A stretch of DNA of 34,631 bases from Pseudomonadota bacterium (GTDB lineage: Bacteria; Pseudomonadota; Alphaproteobacteria; Rs-D84): the NCBI GenBank assembly GCA_009781955.1, contig WQUT01000003.1, positions 1-34,631 of the forward strand. The letters run 5' to 3'. Under the pieces are notes generated by a model that saw nothing but the letters and a program-made list of their open reading frames with translations, had not been told where the DNA came from and did not search any database. Position numbers and translations under genes: made by a program. Positions 7,544 through 15,719 of this stretch are shown piece by piece (the stretch's first letter is position 1; every line of letters starts with the position of its first letter).

Positions 7544-8211
7544 TGACACCGGATACATTCAACCTCAGAAACAATCGCCTTAAAAGGTCTTTTTACGCCC
7601 AGGTTCGGAAGTATGAATTATGGAACCCGCATATGTGGAAAGGGCTGTTCCCGGATAGCGATGTTTGCGAGCTGTGCGAAAAAGAGTGCAGAATCCCATG
7701 GGATTTTTTAGTCGGCAGATTGCGCGTAAGCAGCGACGAATTGAATTCGGAAAATCTTGCCCCGTCGCAAAAAACTCAAAATATATTTGCAGAAGTCATA
7801 AAAAACTTAAATATGGACAGCATTATCACAGACGATTTCTATGACTTGATCACGATAACGCAAAAATCTTTGCAAATTGTGAAAGAAGAGTGCCCAACGT
7901 TTGTCCTGCGCGATATTTCCCGTAGTTTTGTGGTCGGCATAGTTGAAGTAAAACTTGCGTCCGGCGAATCTTACAGAAGCGCATACGACAGGAGGCTGGT
8001 AAGCTATCCGCTGTCCGATGCGATTTATATAGAATCGGCGGGTCCGAAAATACTGCCTGTCTCGGACTATCCGTATTATGATTCCAAAACAAACAAGCTG
8101 ACAAGCATTTCTGTTATAGAAAAGATTGATGATGATTATATGAAATATCTTTTCAGTAAACATGTTTTGCATAATATGGCTGTCAGCGGCTACCTGTGCA
8201 GTCAGGGATAA
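7543..8211 (+). CDS. hypothetical protein
   Basis: 222 residues, no recognised family. No signal peptide or membrane segment is visible. The N-terminal third has a CELCEKEC cluster (about residues 42-49) that could bind zinc. The centre has an ISRSFVVGIVEVKLASGE strand-rich part and the end is YLCSQG. The start is fixed by GGAGA seven bases upstream and by the overlapping 12-codon leader. Base composition is AT-rich compared with the flanking housekeeping genes, which suggests an accessory gene. It is transcribed from the TTGACA-16-TAGAAT promoter and stands alone. Confidence 0.7.
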   Translation: MTPDTFNLRNNRLKRSFYAQVRKYELWNPHMWKGLFPDSDVCELCEKECRIPWDFLVGRLRVSSDELNSENLAPSQKTQNIFAEVIKNLNMDSIITDDFYDLITITQKSLQIVKEECPTFVLRDISRSFVVGIVEVKLASGESYRSAYDRRLVSYPLSDAIYIESAGPKILPVSDYPYYDSKTNKLTSISVIEKIDDDYMKYLFSKHVLHNMAVSGYLCSQG

Positions 8212-8218
8212 CATGAAA

Positions 8219-8244
8219 CGGGCGCGAATAAATATCCGCGCCCG
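8219..8244. terminator. strong hairpin between the convergent unknown gene and rpoD
   Basis: CGGGCGCG and CGCGCCCG form a perfect 8-bp stem around a 10-base loop just after the stop at 8211. No long T-tract follows on either strand, so termination is likely but weakly supported. Confidence 0.5.
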
Positions 8245-8268
8245 CCGGATTAAAATTGACCCACGTAA

Positions 8269-10347
8269 CTATTCTTCCAAGAAGCTGCGCAATTTGCGCG
8301 CGCGGGTCGGATGTTTCAGCTTGTTCAGCGCTTTCTGTTCAATCTGGCGTATGCGCTCGCGTGTCACGCCGATGTATTCGCCCACCTCTTCCAATGTGCT
8401 GGTCTTGTTGTTGGACATGCCGAAACGCATACGGATGACGGATTCTTCCTTGGAATCCAATTCGGACAATATTTCCGTCACGATTTTGCGCAGGTTTTTC
8501 TGCGCCGCCGACACGAACGGATTTTTCGCCGTTTCGTCCGCGATGATTTCTATGCGCGAACTATCGTCTTCCATTCCGACCGGCGCCTCCAACGAAATCG
8601 GTTTCAGATTGACCTTTTGCGCCTTGTGAATCTTGTCCACGGGCAGGTATATTATCTTGGACAATTCTTCGGCCGTCGGCGTGCGGCCGTATTTGTGCAT
8701 GAACTGGCGCGACGCTTTCTGAATCTTGTGAATATTGTCTATCATGTGCACGGGAATGCGGATGGTGCGCGCCTGGTCCGCGATGCTGCGCGATATGCCC
8801 TGTTGAATCCAGTTGGTCGCGTATGTTGAAAATTTGTTTCCCAAGCGATAGTCAAACTTGTCCACCGCCTTCATCAATCCGATGTTGCCGTCCTGGACCA
8901 GATCGGAAAAATCCAGCCCCAGCCCGCGGTTGGACGATTTCTTGGCGAATTTTATGACCAGGCGCAGGTTCGCCTCTATCATCTCGCGCTTTGCGCGCGC
9001 GGCTTCGGTCTGGCCGCGGCGGACCAGTTCCACGACTTTCTTGTATTCCGCCGTGGGCTGGCCCGTTTCGGCGGCGATTGCGGTGATGTCGTCCTGGATC
9101 TTGCGGATGTCCCGCTCGTGCTTGGTCGCGAATTTCTGCCATGCCGGCGATTTGTTGCGGCCCAGTTTCTTGACCCAGTTTTTGTTCAGCTCGTTGCCGG
9201 CGTATTCCGAAACGAAATCTTCGCGCTTTATCTTGCAAGAGAGGGCCAGGCGCATCAGCTTGCCTTCCAACCCCATCAACAGCTGGTTCCGCTTGGTCAA
9301 TTGTTCCAGAATTTCCGCGATTCGGTCGTCGTTCAGGCGGATCTGGCTGACATACTCAAACAATTCCAGGCGCATCTTTTCGTATTTCTTTTCCAATGCG
9401 TCGTCGGGACGCGCGGATGTCAGCAAGTTTTCCAACCGGTGATTCTGCAGCTTCTCCATCGCGCTGAAAATCTTTTTGATTTTTGCGAACAGCCCCAAAA
9501 CGACGGGCAGCAGCGATTCCTCCATAACCGGAATCGGCACGCCGGACGTTCCGCGGGCCGTTGGTTCCTTGGCGGCGCCTTCCTCGCCCTCTTCCTCTTC
9601 TTCCTCTTCTTCTTCGGTGGGCGTTTCTTCCATATCTTCCAGGTCTTCGTCGTCCAGGTCTTCCACGTTGTCCACGCCTTTTTGCTTTAATGCATCGGCC
9701 AGCGCGGCCAGGGATTTCTTTTCGGAATCGGACGAATACATTACTTCCAAGTTCACGATATAGCGCAGGCGGATTTCATCGGCCAACAATTGCTGATACC
9801 AGTTCAGCATCGCGCGGATGGTCATGGGGCTCTCGCACAGGCCGTATACCAGCAGGCGCAATGCGGCCTCTATCCGCTGCGCGATCGCGACCTCGCCCGC
9901 CGCGGTCAGCAATTGCACGGTGCCGATGGATTTCAGGTAAGACTGCACGGAATCCTGGACGCCCAGCGTCAGAGTGCCGGTGGAAGAATTCATCAGCTGC
10001 TTGGCGTAATAGTCGTAATCCTCGTCGCCCACGTCAACCTGTTCCGCGTCGGAATTCAGCAGATTGCGTATTTTATCGCGCGACGCGGGGTCTTCCTCGG
10101 CCTCGTCATACGGTTCGGTATCCGCTGTGAATACGGACGTTTCCAGGAATTCCAGCGCGAGATCCTGTTGAAAGAACGAGAGGACTTCCTCGCGCTCTGA
10201 TTTCGGAATCTCATCGGCCTCTATCGCGGAATCAAAGTCCATCTGGGACAGATACCCGGACTCGGTCGCCACGCCGGCCAGCTTTCGCAGGTTTTCCGGC
10301 AATGATTCAATCAGGAACTTTGTCGCTTCGTCAATTTGTCTTGGCAT
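8269..10347 (-). CDS. rpoD: RNA polymerase primary sigma factor (sigma-70)
   Basis: 692 residues. Region 1.1 is at the N-terminus ([16 protein letters not shown]). Region 1.2 has [16 protein letters not shown]. Region 2 begins near 460 with [11 protein letters not shown] and contains [27 protein letters not shown] and the -10 recognition helix. Region 3 has [10 protein letters not shown]. Region 4 ends the protein, with [17 protein letters not shown] contacting -35 DNA. The non-conserved spacer between 1.2 and 2 carries a Glu-rich stretch. The ATG at 10347 has AGGA about seven bases upstream; the frame stays open to 10473 only because a family B repeat lies there, so that extension is artefactual. 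The promoters seen in this window (TTGnnn/TATAAT) match this factor. Confidence 0.97.
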   Translation of the reverse strand: MPRQIDEATKFLIESLPENLRKLAGVATESGYLSQMDFDSAIEADEIPKSEREEVLSFFQQDLALEFLETSVFTADTEPYDEAEEDPASRDKIRNLLNSDAEQVDVGDEDYDYYAKQLMNSSTGTLTLGVQDSVQSYLKSIGTVQLLTAAGEVAIAQRIEAALRLLVYGLCESPMTIRAMLNWYQQLLADEIRLRYIVNLEVMYSSDSEKKSLAALADALKQKGVDNVEDLDDEDLEDMEETPTEEEEEEEEEGEEGAAKEPTARGTSGVPIPVMEESLLPVVLGLFAKIKKIFSAMEKLQNHRLENLLTSARPDDALEKKYEKMRLELFEYVSQIRLNDDRIAEILEQLTKRNQLLMGLEGKLMRLALSCKIKREDFVSEYAGNELNKNWVKKLGRNKSPAWQKFATKHERDIRKIQDDITAIAAETGQPTAEYKKVVELVRRGQTEAARAKREMIEANLRLVIKFAKKSSNRGLGLDFSDLVQDGNIGLMKAVDKFDYRLGNKFSTYATNWIQQGISRSIADQARTIRIPVHMIDNIHKIQKASRQFMHKYGRTPTAEELSKIIYLPVDKIHKAQKVNLKPISLEAPVGMEDDSSRIEIIADETAKNPFVSAAQKNLRKIVTEILSELDSKEESVIRMRFGMSNNKTSTLEEVGEYIGVTRERIRQIEQKALNKLKHPTRARKLRSFLEE

Positions 10348-10361
10348 TGAAAATCCTATTT

Positions 10362-10455
10362 GTAGGGGCGCATTACCCGGGCCCCGACGACAAGCGAAGC
10401 GCGTCGTTGGGTGGGTCTTGCGCCCATTCTCTGGGGCGCAATAATGCGCCCCTAC
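10362..10455. repeat. family B hairpin element, copy 1
   Basis: Ends GTAGGGGCGCATTA / TAATGCGCCCCTAC form a 14-bp stem. The inside holds GGGCCCCGACGAC and a GGGTGGGTCTT segment shared with the other copies. It lies just upstream of the rpoD ribosome-binding site and would be part of its leader if transcribed. Confidence 0.85.
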
Positions 10456-10481
10456 AATTTTTGTTTTACGCAATTTATAGT

Positions 10482-11117
10482 TTATTCGTATTCTTTGTCG
10501 CGATGGTTTTTGTTATAATATTCAAAGAACCCTGGATTGACCGGATAAAGATATGCTTCGTTTTTATCAGTGAAATACCCTCTTCCTATAGCAATTTCAT
10601 CGCCATCTTTTGGTTCTTTACCCACGCCATTAAAAAATTCTATTTGCACGTCACATAGCCAAACCCCGTTTGTTCCGTCACCTTCTTCCCTGCGTAATGT
10701 TTTATTTGAAATTCTTATTTTATTTTGCAGTTTATAAGGAAAATTCGCGAACGGTCTCGGTGGGATTTCGCCTTCGGTGAAGATTTCATAAAAACTTTCC
10801 TCGCAATCGGTTTGCCCTTTGAAATCTTCCGGTTTTACATCGGCTATACAGTGACCGTTCGCGCAAGATTTTATCGGGCAATTTTCCGGGCAAACTGTTA
10901 TTTCCTGATCTCTGGGTGCTATGACATCGCCGGGTTTTGGGATTCTGCCGTCCAGTATTTGTGATGCATGAATTGCTTTTGCAAATCCATTAGGGTTAGT
11001 CAAAGCATAAAAATCCCCTTTTACGAATCTTGTTTGTTTTAATCCGGGCAAATCAATATGATAACCGCGGACATTTTGTGGTTCAACTTCCACGATAGTT
11101 TCAGCGTATTGTTTCAT
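10482..11117 (-). CDS. hypothetical protein with cysteine cluster
   Basis: 211 residues, not recognised. No signal peptide. A cysteine-rich part at about residues 76-91 ([15 protein letters not shown]) could bind zinc or an iron-sulfur cluster. The C-terminal half is rich in aromatic and charged residues ([22 protein letters not shown]). The ATG at 11117 follows AAAGGA at about seven bases. It lies between rpoD and trcR on the same strand, 44 bases after trcR, so it could be co-transcribed with trcR. It is AT-rich relative to both neighbours. Confidence 0.7.
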   Translation of the reverse strand: MKQYAETIVEVEPQNVRGYHIDLPGLKQTRFVKGDFYALTNPNGFAKAIHASQILDGRIPKPGDVIAPRDQEITVCPENCPIKSCANGHCIADVKPEDFKGQTDCEESFYEIFTEGEIPPRPFANFPYKLQNKIRISNKTLRREEGDGTNGVWLCDVQIEFFNGVGKEPKDGDEIAIGRGYFTDKNEAYLYPVNPGFFEYYNKNHRDKEYE

Positions 11118-11161
11118 AACAGGTCCTTTATTTTGCCATTCCCTCTCCTATATATTAGGTT

Positions 11162-11695
11162 TTAATTTTCGGTTTTGCCCTTCCGTGCCTTGGCCACGGC
11201 TTCTTGCAGCGCGGATTCGGATACAAGTCCCAGCACGATCGGGCTTTGAATATGGATTCCGGCATAGTTTTTATGAGTTTTATTGCGGATGGACGACACC
11301 GTCGGGTTCGTGCTGCGCATCAGTTTCGCAATCTGGCCGTCGGTCAGGTCGGGATAGTTCTTTACAATCCACAGAACCCCGCCCAGACGATTTTGGCGGT
11401 GCAGCATGGGGGTATAGCCAACGCCCTTTTTATTCTGATGCTTTTGCGCTTCTACAATCGCCTCGCGCAGTTCCAAACGCGCGTTCGGATCCGCCTCGCA
11501 CTTTACAATATCCTCGCGGGTCAATTGCCCGGAAAGAATGGGGTCAAGTCCTTGAATTTTGTGCCGTTCCGCATCGGCGATGTTTTTAACTTCCAGCTCG
11601 TGCAGGCCGCAGAACGCGCCGATTTGCTCAAAAGAAAGGCCGGTGTTTTCAATCAGCCACAAGGCTGTGGATCGTGGCATAAAAGGGTAATTCAT
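11162..11695 (-). CDS. trcR: TrcR / DUF1013 cell-cycle transcriptional regulator
   Basis: 177 residues. The DUF1013 pattern is clear: PRSTALWLIENTGLSFEQIGAFCGLH at the N-terminus, VKNIADAE, QGLDPILSGQLTREDI, RQNRLGGVLWIVKNYPDL, and DGQIAKLMRSTNPTVSSIRNKTH as the second helix-turn-helix-like part. The family is characteristic of Alphaproteobacteria and is linked to cell-cycle transcription there. The ATG at 11695 has AAAGGA eight bases upstream; a second Met five codons in matches many family starts. It is followed by the unknown gene at 10482. Confidence 0.85.
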   Translation of the reverse strand: MNYPFMPRSTALWLIENTGLSFEQIGAFCGLHELEVKNIADAERHKIQGLDPILSGQLTREDIVKCEADPNARLELREAIVEAQKHQNKKGVGYTPMLHRQNRLGGVLWIVKNYPDLTDGQIAKLMRSTNPTVSSIRNKTHKNYAGIHIQSPIVLGLVSESALQEAVAKARKGKTEN

Positions 11696-11784
11696 AGGGG
11701 ATTCCTTTGTTGATACTATCTGTCAGTGCCCCGAAATATAATTCAAATTATCCGAAATTTCAAGGGGATTTTGTTAAAATTTAT

Positions 11785-12028
11785 GATTTAAGATTTACGG
11801 ATTTAAGATTTGCGACTACCCCGGAAAGCTAAGGTCGCCCGCCTACGCTTTGCTACGGCGCGGCTCCCAGCTTTCCTCCCCTTCTGCGAAGGGGAACTAG
11901 CGCTCATTTGGTTTAAAGATATGAGCGCTAAATTGCCCTTCTCAGAAGGGCCGGAAAGCTTGGCAATTTATTGCCCTAGCTTTCCGGGGTAGTCCAATCT
12001 TAAATCCGTAAATCTTAAATCTTAAATC
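11785..12028. repeat. family A nested palindromic element, copy A1
   Basis: The core at 11814-11994 (181 bp) is bounded by GACTACCCCGGAAAGCT and its complement. In order it has a side arm (GGAAAGCT...AGCTTTCC), hairpin CCCCTTCTGCGAAGGGG, middle hairpin TAGCGCTCAT/ATGAGCGCTA, hairpin GCCCTTCTCAGAAGGGC, and a second arm. Flanks built on GATTTAAGATTTACGG form a further inverted repeat. The right flank supplies the stop codon of cysS (TGATTTAAG on the minus strand). It also contains a copy of the GCCTACGCT..GCTACGGCG motif. It fills nearly the whole gap between trcR and cysS; I see no gene here. Confidence 0.9.
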
Positions 12029-13493
12029 ACTTTTTTGTAATCTTCACGCCGTCTTTGCCATCCATGACGGCCCATCCCGCCGCATCAATCTGGGCACGAA
12101 TTTCATCCGCGCGGGCCCAATCCTTTGCCGCCTTGGCCGCATTTCGGTCATCCGCCAATTTTTGGATTTCATCCGGCACAGGCGCGTTTTCGGCCGCCAG
12201 CAATTTCTGGGCGCGGTCGGTAAACTGCAGCCCCAGCAAGCGGTCAATGAATTCAAACAGCGCGATTTTGGTTGCCGCGTCCGCGCCGTCGTCCGCCAGC
12301 AATTCTTGAACATAAACCAATGCCGTCGCGGTTTTGAGGTTGTCTGAAACCGCGCCCAGAATTTTACCATGCCATTCGGCGAAAACGATGTCTTGTAGGG
12401 GCAAATGATTATTTGCCCCTACGGTTTCAATAATTCCCGCTACTTTGCGCACGATGTTCTTGTAGCCCGCGGCGGCGGCATCCAGCGCGGCCCATGAAAA
12501 CTCTATCGGACTTTTATAGTGCCCCGTCAGCAGCAGATAGCGGAAAGCCATCGGATCATACCCGCGTCTTACAAGGTCCGGAACCGTCGCAACTTCGCCT
12601 TCGGACTTGCTCATCTTGCCTTCTTTGGACATAAGCCATTCGTGGTGGATCCAATAATTAACCCATGGTTTGCCAACGATCGGCTCGCTTTGCGCGATTT
12701 CATTCGTGTGATGAACCTTTATATGCTCTTGCCCGCCGGCATGCACGTCAAAGTGCGGGCCCAGATATTCCATGCTCATCGCGCTGCACTCTATGTGCCA
12801 GCCTGGAAACCCGACGCCCCACGGGCTATCCCATTCCATTTGGCGTTTTTCATCTTTCGGCGAAAATTTCCAGAGGGCGAAATCGGTAGGATTTTTTTTG
12901 CCCGTGTCGTCAATGCGCGCGCCGGCTTTCAGTTTTGATATGTCTTGCCCGCCGAGATTCCCATAGCTGGAAAATTTGCTGGTGTCGTAATATATCCCCT
13001 CGCCCGGAATTTCATAAGTATAGCCCAGGGCTTCCAGCTTTTGAATCAGTTCTATTTGCTGCTTTATATGGTCCGTCGCGCGCGTCAGATGCGTCGGACG
13101 AATTATGTTCAGGGTGTCCGTATCCCGCAAAAACGCATCCATATAGGTCTGCGCTATTTCCCAAACGCTTTTGTTTTCGCGTTTCGCGCCCTTTTCCATT
13201 TTGTCTTCGCCGGTATCGGCGTCGCTGGTCAAATGTCCGACATCGGTTATATTCATCACATGGTTGACTTCATAGCCGTTGGCCATAAACATTCTTTTAA
13301 TAATGTCAAAATGAACGGCGGCGCGCATATTGCCCAGATGCTGATACCAATAGACCGTCGGGCCGCAGCTGTAAAATCCCACATGACCCGGAATCAGCGG
13401 CACGAATTCTTCCAGCTTTCTGGACATGGTGTTATAAAGCCTGATTGGCGTTTGGTGGTTGGTGGCTGGTGACTGGTGGTTGGCGGGCGTCAT
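12027..13493 (-). CDS. cysS: cysteinyl-tRNA synthetase
   Basis: 488 residues; charges tRNA-Cys, whose gene lies at 27677. The class I signature is HLGN (residues 52-55) with zinc-ligand Cys43 in SCGPTVYWY. The KMSKS loop is seen near 298 (SKEGKMSKSEG), and the zinc and anticodon-binding parts follow family order (GWHIECSAMS; DIHAGGQ-like DVHAGGQEHIKVHH). The first 16 residues are encoded by a GGTTGGTGG-type repeat; family similarity begins at IRLYNT. The ATG at 13493 has AAGGA eight bases upstream and there is no later suitable start. A 28-bp family B palindrome at 12395-12422 is translated within the C-terminal half (VGANNHLPLQ). The stop codon lies in the flank of family A element A1. Confidence 0.96.
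   Translation of the reverse strand: MTPANHQSPATNHQTPIRLYNTMSRKLEEFVPLIPGHVGFYSCGPTVYWYQHLGNMRAAVHFDIIKRMFMANGYEVNHVMNITDVGHLTSDADTGEDKMEKGAKRENKSVWEIAQTYMDAFLRDTDTLNIIRPTHLTRATDHIKQQIELIQKLEALGYTYEIPGEGIYYDTSKFSSYGNLGGQDISKLKAGARIDDTGKKNPTDFALWKFSPKDEKRQMEWDSPWGVGFPGWHIECSAMSMEYLGPHFDVHAGGQEHIKVHHTNEIAQSEPIVGKPWVNYWIHHEWLMSKEGKMSKSEGEVATVPDLVRRGYDPMAFRYLLLTGHYKSPIEFSWAALDAAAAGYKNIVRKVAGIIETVGANNHLPLQDIVFAEWHGKILGAVSDNLKTATALVYVQELLADDGADAATKIALFEFIDRLLGLQFTDRAQKLLAAENAPVPDEIQKLADDRNAAKAAKDWARADEIRAQIDAAGWAVMDGKDGVKITKK
12395..12422. repeat. family B minimal palindrome inside cysS
   Basis: GTAGGGGCAAAT-GATT-ATTTGCCCCTAC: a perfect 12-bp stem with a 4-base loop, matching the ends of the longer family B copies without their centre. 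It is translated in frame. Confidence 0.85.
13450..13486. repeat. GGTTGGTGG repeat at the cysS start
   Basis: Imperfect units of TGGTGGTTGG/TGGCTGGTGAC lie directly after the cysS ATG and encode Asn/His/Gln/Pro-rich residues 3-16. The same sequence type forms an inverted pair at 19534-19618. Confidence 0.75.
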
Positions 13494-13651
13494 GGTAATT
13501 TTCCTTTTGTTGTCTATGATAAATAAAAGAAGGTCTTATTGCAAACGGAATTCGTTCGCGGATGCATGCGAATTAACAACAATCCGCCGTCGTCAAGACT
13601 ATGGCGGACAAGCAGGAAAAATTAAAAGAATCAAAGTTCATGGTAATGATT

Positions 13652-14017
13652 TTACCAGCCCAGCCCGAAAAAGTCAAGCAGCACCAGCCCCCAGACGATT
13701 CCCGCGCCGATAAAAGATGTTAAAACCATCAGGCTGCCGATATCTTTGGCTTTCTTGGACAACGGATGAATTTCATCGGATATCCGGTTGATTATTGTTT
13801 CAATTGCGGTGTTTGCCAGCTCGGCCAACAGGATTAAAACCAGCGAAGAAATCAGCGCCGCGCGCGCCAGCATGCCGCCGGGCAACAAAATCGCCGCAAC
13901 AAATCCGACAATAAAAATTATGATTTCCAAACGGAACGCGGCCTCTGACCGCCAGGCCGCGGTAAACCCGTCGCATGAATATTTGAATGCTCTGAAAATT
14001 CTTTTTATTTCGTTCAC
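13652..14017 (-). CDS. dgkA: diacylglycerol kinase (DgkA family)
   Basis: 121 residues, the usual length. This is an integral inner-membrane kinase that recycles diacylglycerol to phosphatidic acid. It has the N-terminal amphipathic FRAFKYSCDGFTAAWRSE, with the catalytic-site Glu in SEAAFRLE, three membrane segments, and the family signature ELANTAIETIINRISDE followed by HPLSKKAKDIGS. Translation appears to start at GTG (14017); no strong ribosome-binding site is seen. It follows tRNA-Ser on the same strand. Confidence 0.95.
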   Translation of the reverse strand: MNEIKRIFRAFKYSCDGFTAAWRSEAAFRLEIIIFIVGFVAAILLPGGMLARAALISSLVLILLAELANTAIETIINRISDEIHPLSKKAKDIGSLMVLTSFIGAGIVWGLVLLDFFGLGW

Positions 14018-14082
14018 GGTTATTCTTTGCTATGAAAAACTTTACAGATATACTTTTTGCCGCGCCCAACAATGAAAATTGG

Positions 14083-14171
14083 TGGCGGAGCGTATAGGAT
14101 TTGAACCTATGGACGGCATTTCTACCGTCACGGATTAGCAATCCGCTGCATTACCACTCTGCCAACGCTCC
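14083..14171 (-). tRNA. tRNA-Ser(GCU)
   Basis: 89 bases including an encoded CCA. The acceptor stem is GGAGCGT/ACGCTCC with discriminator G. The anticodon loop TTGCTAA gives GCU. The long variable arm (GACGG...CCGTC) is typical of class II serine tRNA. The T-arm has GGTTCAAATCC. Confidence 0.97.
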
Positions 14172-14190
14172 GTGTGCAAAGGATTGCAGA

Positions 14191-14218
14191 ATTATACATG
14201 CATGCGGTCAAAATGCAA
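14191..14218 (-). promoter_or_regulatory. tRNA-Ser promoter
   Basis: On the minus strand, TTGCAT (14213-14218), 16-base spacer, TATAAT (14191-14196). Both boxes and the spacing equal those of the tmRNA promoter at 31666-31693. Confidence 0.75.
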
Positions 14219-14239
14219 GCGGATATTTGCAGTAAAAAC

Positions 14240-14268
14240 AAAAAACCGGCCGTTGTGGTCGGTTTTTT
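14240..14268. terminator. intrinsic terminator after the lipoprotein gene
   Basis: AAAAAACCGGCC and GGTCGGTTTTTT pair around GTTGT. Runs of A and T on either side allow function on both strands; it ends the minus-strand lipoprotein transcript. Confidence 0.85.
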
Positions 14269-14289
14269 GTTCAGGTTTTATTGATACAA

Positions 14290-14988
14290 TTAATACCTTG
14301 TCGTCGTGGTTTGGGTTTCCTTAAAGGTATTGTCCTTGCCCGAATCCTTCATGGTCAGATCCACGTTCCGGACAACGCCGCCTATTTTCGGATGGGTTTC
14401 CGCAAACCATTTTTTCGCGTCCGCGGTTTCATCCGCGATTTTTATGTTCTTCGGAACGACGAATTGAAACTCGTCGCGGTCGTATTCCTCGTCCCCCGTT
14501 TCGGCGAACGACTTGTCGGCCAGGTCAATCTTTATCGTGCCCAGATAATACACATTTCCCGCCTGGGGCGTGGTGCCAATCGCATAGGACGGATTGCTCA
14601 GGATGGTATTATACTCATACGTGGTGTTGGACAGCCAGAACGGCTTGTGCCGCGAATAAAATGCCAAACTGCGCACGGCCAGCTGTTGCCCGGACTTTAC
14701 CTCTATCGCAAAGAACTTGTTCGTGTCCAGGCGGGTATAGTCAACATCAACGTCGTCGTCCCATGCCTTGATTTTTGTGCCATCCCCGGGCGTCAGGGCC
14801 ATGGCAAACGTCATCAGATCGTCGCCCTTGTCCGCCTGGCCCCAATCATCGTTAATCGCGGGGTTCAGCTCTACCCGCGCGATAAACACCGCGCTGTCCG
14901 CGGCCGGCGTGTCGCCCGGCTTTAACGCGTGCATGCCGCCGCAGGCGCAAAGCGCGAACAGCAAAGAATAAAGAGCAAATTTTTTCAT
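14290..14988 (-). CDS. predicted lipoprotein of unknown function
   Basis: 232 residues. A lipoprotein signal ends at the lipobox LCAC (Cys16), so the mature protein is lipid-anchored, probably in the outer membrane or periplasm. The remainder is hydrophilic, rich in Asp and Thr, with beta-strand-like stretches (VYYLGTIKIDLADKSF; DRDEFQFVVPKNIKI) and ends in TQTTTTRY. No family recognised. AGGA lies seven bases before the ATG. It is followed by a strong terminator and preceded by an outer-membrane barrel gene on the same strand, about 77 bases upstream. Confidence 0.8.
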   Translation of the reverse strand: MKKFALYSLLFALCACGGMHALKPGDTPAADSAVFIARVELNPAINDDWGQADKGDDLMTFAMALTPGDGTKIKAWDDDVDVDYTRLDTNKFFAIEVKSGQQLAVRSLAFYSRHKPFWLSNTTYEYNTILSNPSYAIGTTPQAGNVYYLGTIKIDLADKSFAETGDEEYDRDEFQFVVPKNIKIADETADAKKWFAETHPKIGGVVRNVDLTMKDSGKDNTFKETQTTTTRY

Positions 14989-15065
14989 GTTTTTTCCTAG
15001 ACTTAGATTCCTATGGGGCGCGCCGTCAAATACGTCGCGACACCGCGGGAGTTATAGCTTGGTTA

Positions 15066-15599
15066 TCAGAAGTTCCATCTCGCGCCGGCGCGAACGCTAA
15101 AGTTCGTCAGCGTGTAATCCAGCGCGGACACCGCGTCGTATCTGACCGCGCCGTCAATGCTCACATCGTCGGACAGGCCGAGCGTCACGCCCAGCTGCGC
15201 GTTCCAGGCGATTCCCGCGCTGCTGTTATCCGACACGTTGGAACCGATATACGCGCCGCCGAATCCCGCGCCGACATACGGCCGCAAAGGCCAGGTCCGC
15301 GCGCCGAAATCAGCGTAAAAGTTAATCAGCGCGGACATCGGCTGCAACTTTACGTCATCATGTTTTTGCGCGAAATAGCCCAGTTCCATTTCGCTGCGAA
15401 AGACCAGCCAGCTCTGCGATCTGTAATTCTGGCCGAACGCGAATGTCGCGCCGATTCCGTTCAGGCCGCTGACGTCGCCCGCCCGCCCGTTCACGTATCC
15501 CAGCCGCAGCGACACGTAATTATCATACCTGCCCGCAAAGGCGGGGGCCGCCGTCGCCAACAGAATCGCCGGCAAAACAAATAAAATCTTTTTGTTCAT
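15066..15599 (-). CDS. outer-membrane beta-barrel protein
   Basis: 177 residues. The signal peptide is cleaved near APAFA-G (residues 18-23). The rest alternates polar and hydrophobic residues as in a small eight-stranded barrel, with glycine-rich turns (YVGAGFGGAYIGSN), and ends in the terminal aromatic RAGARWNF that the Bam machinery recognises. It resembles OmpA-like or surface-antigen barrels in general form. AAGGAGA precedes the ATG. It lies upstream of the lipoprotein gene and may share its transcript. Confidence 0.85.
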   Translation of the reverse strand: MNKKILFVLPAILLATAAPAFAGRYDNYVSLRLGYVNGRAGDVSGLNGIGATFAFGQNYRSQSWLVFRSEMELGYFAQKHDDVKLQPMSALINFYADFGARTWPLRPYVGAGFGGAYIGSNVSDNSSAGIAWNAQLGVTLGLSDDVSIDGAVRYDAVSALDYTLTNFSVRAGARWNF

Positions 15600-15684
15600 T
15601 TTCGTCTCCTTGGTTTTAATATTGCAGATACTTTGTTATCAAAAGAATATAAAAACCGAACCCGAAAGTAAAGGAGATTTTATT

Positions 15685-15712
15685 TTGCCGATGCATGAAA
15701 AGATGATATAAT
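15685..15712 (+). promoter_or_regulatory. amidase promoter, possibly giving a leaderless mRNA
   Basis: TTGCCG (15685-15690), 16-base spacer, TATAAT (15707-15712). The ATG at 15720 begins seven bases after the -10 box, so transcription would begin at or next to the start codon. Confidence 0.65.
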
Positions 15713-15719
15713 GCGGATT

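Noticed and set aside
10362-10455. Riboswitch upstream of rpoD
   Set aside because: The same sequence occurs at unrelated sites and matches a dispersed repeat; no ligand-binding consensus is seen.
10348-10473. N-terminal extension of rpoD to 10473
   Set aside because: The extension is encoded by a family B repeat and does not resemble sigma region 1.1; the ATG at 10347 has a good ribosome-binding site.
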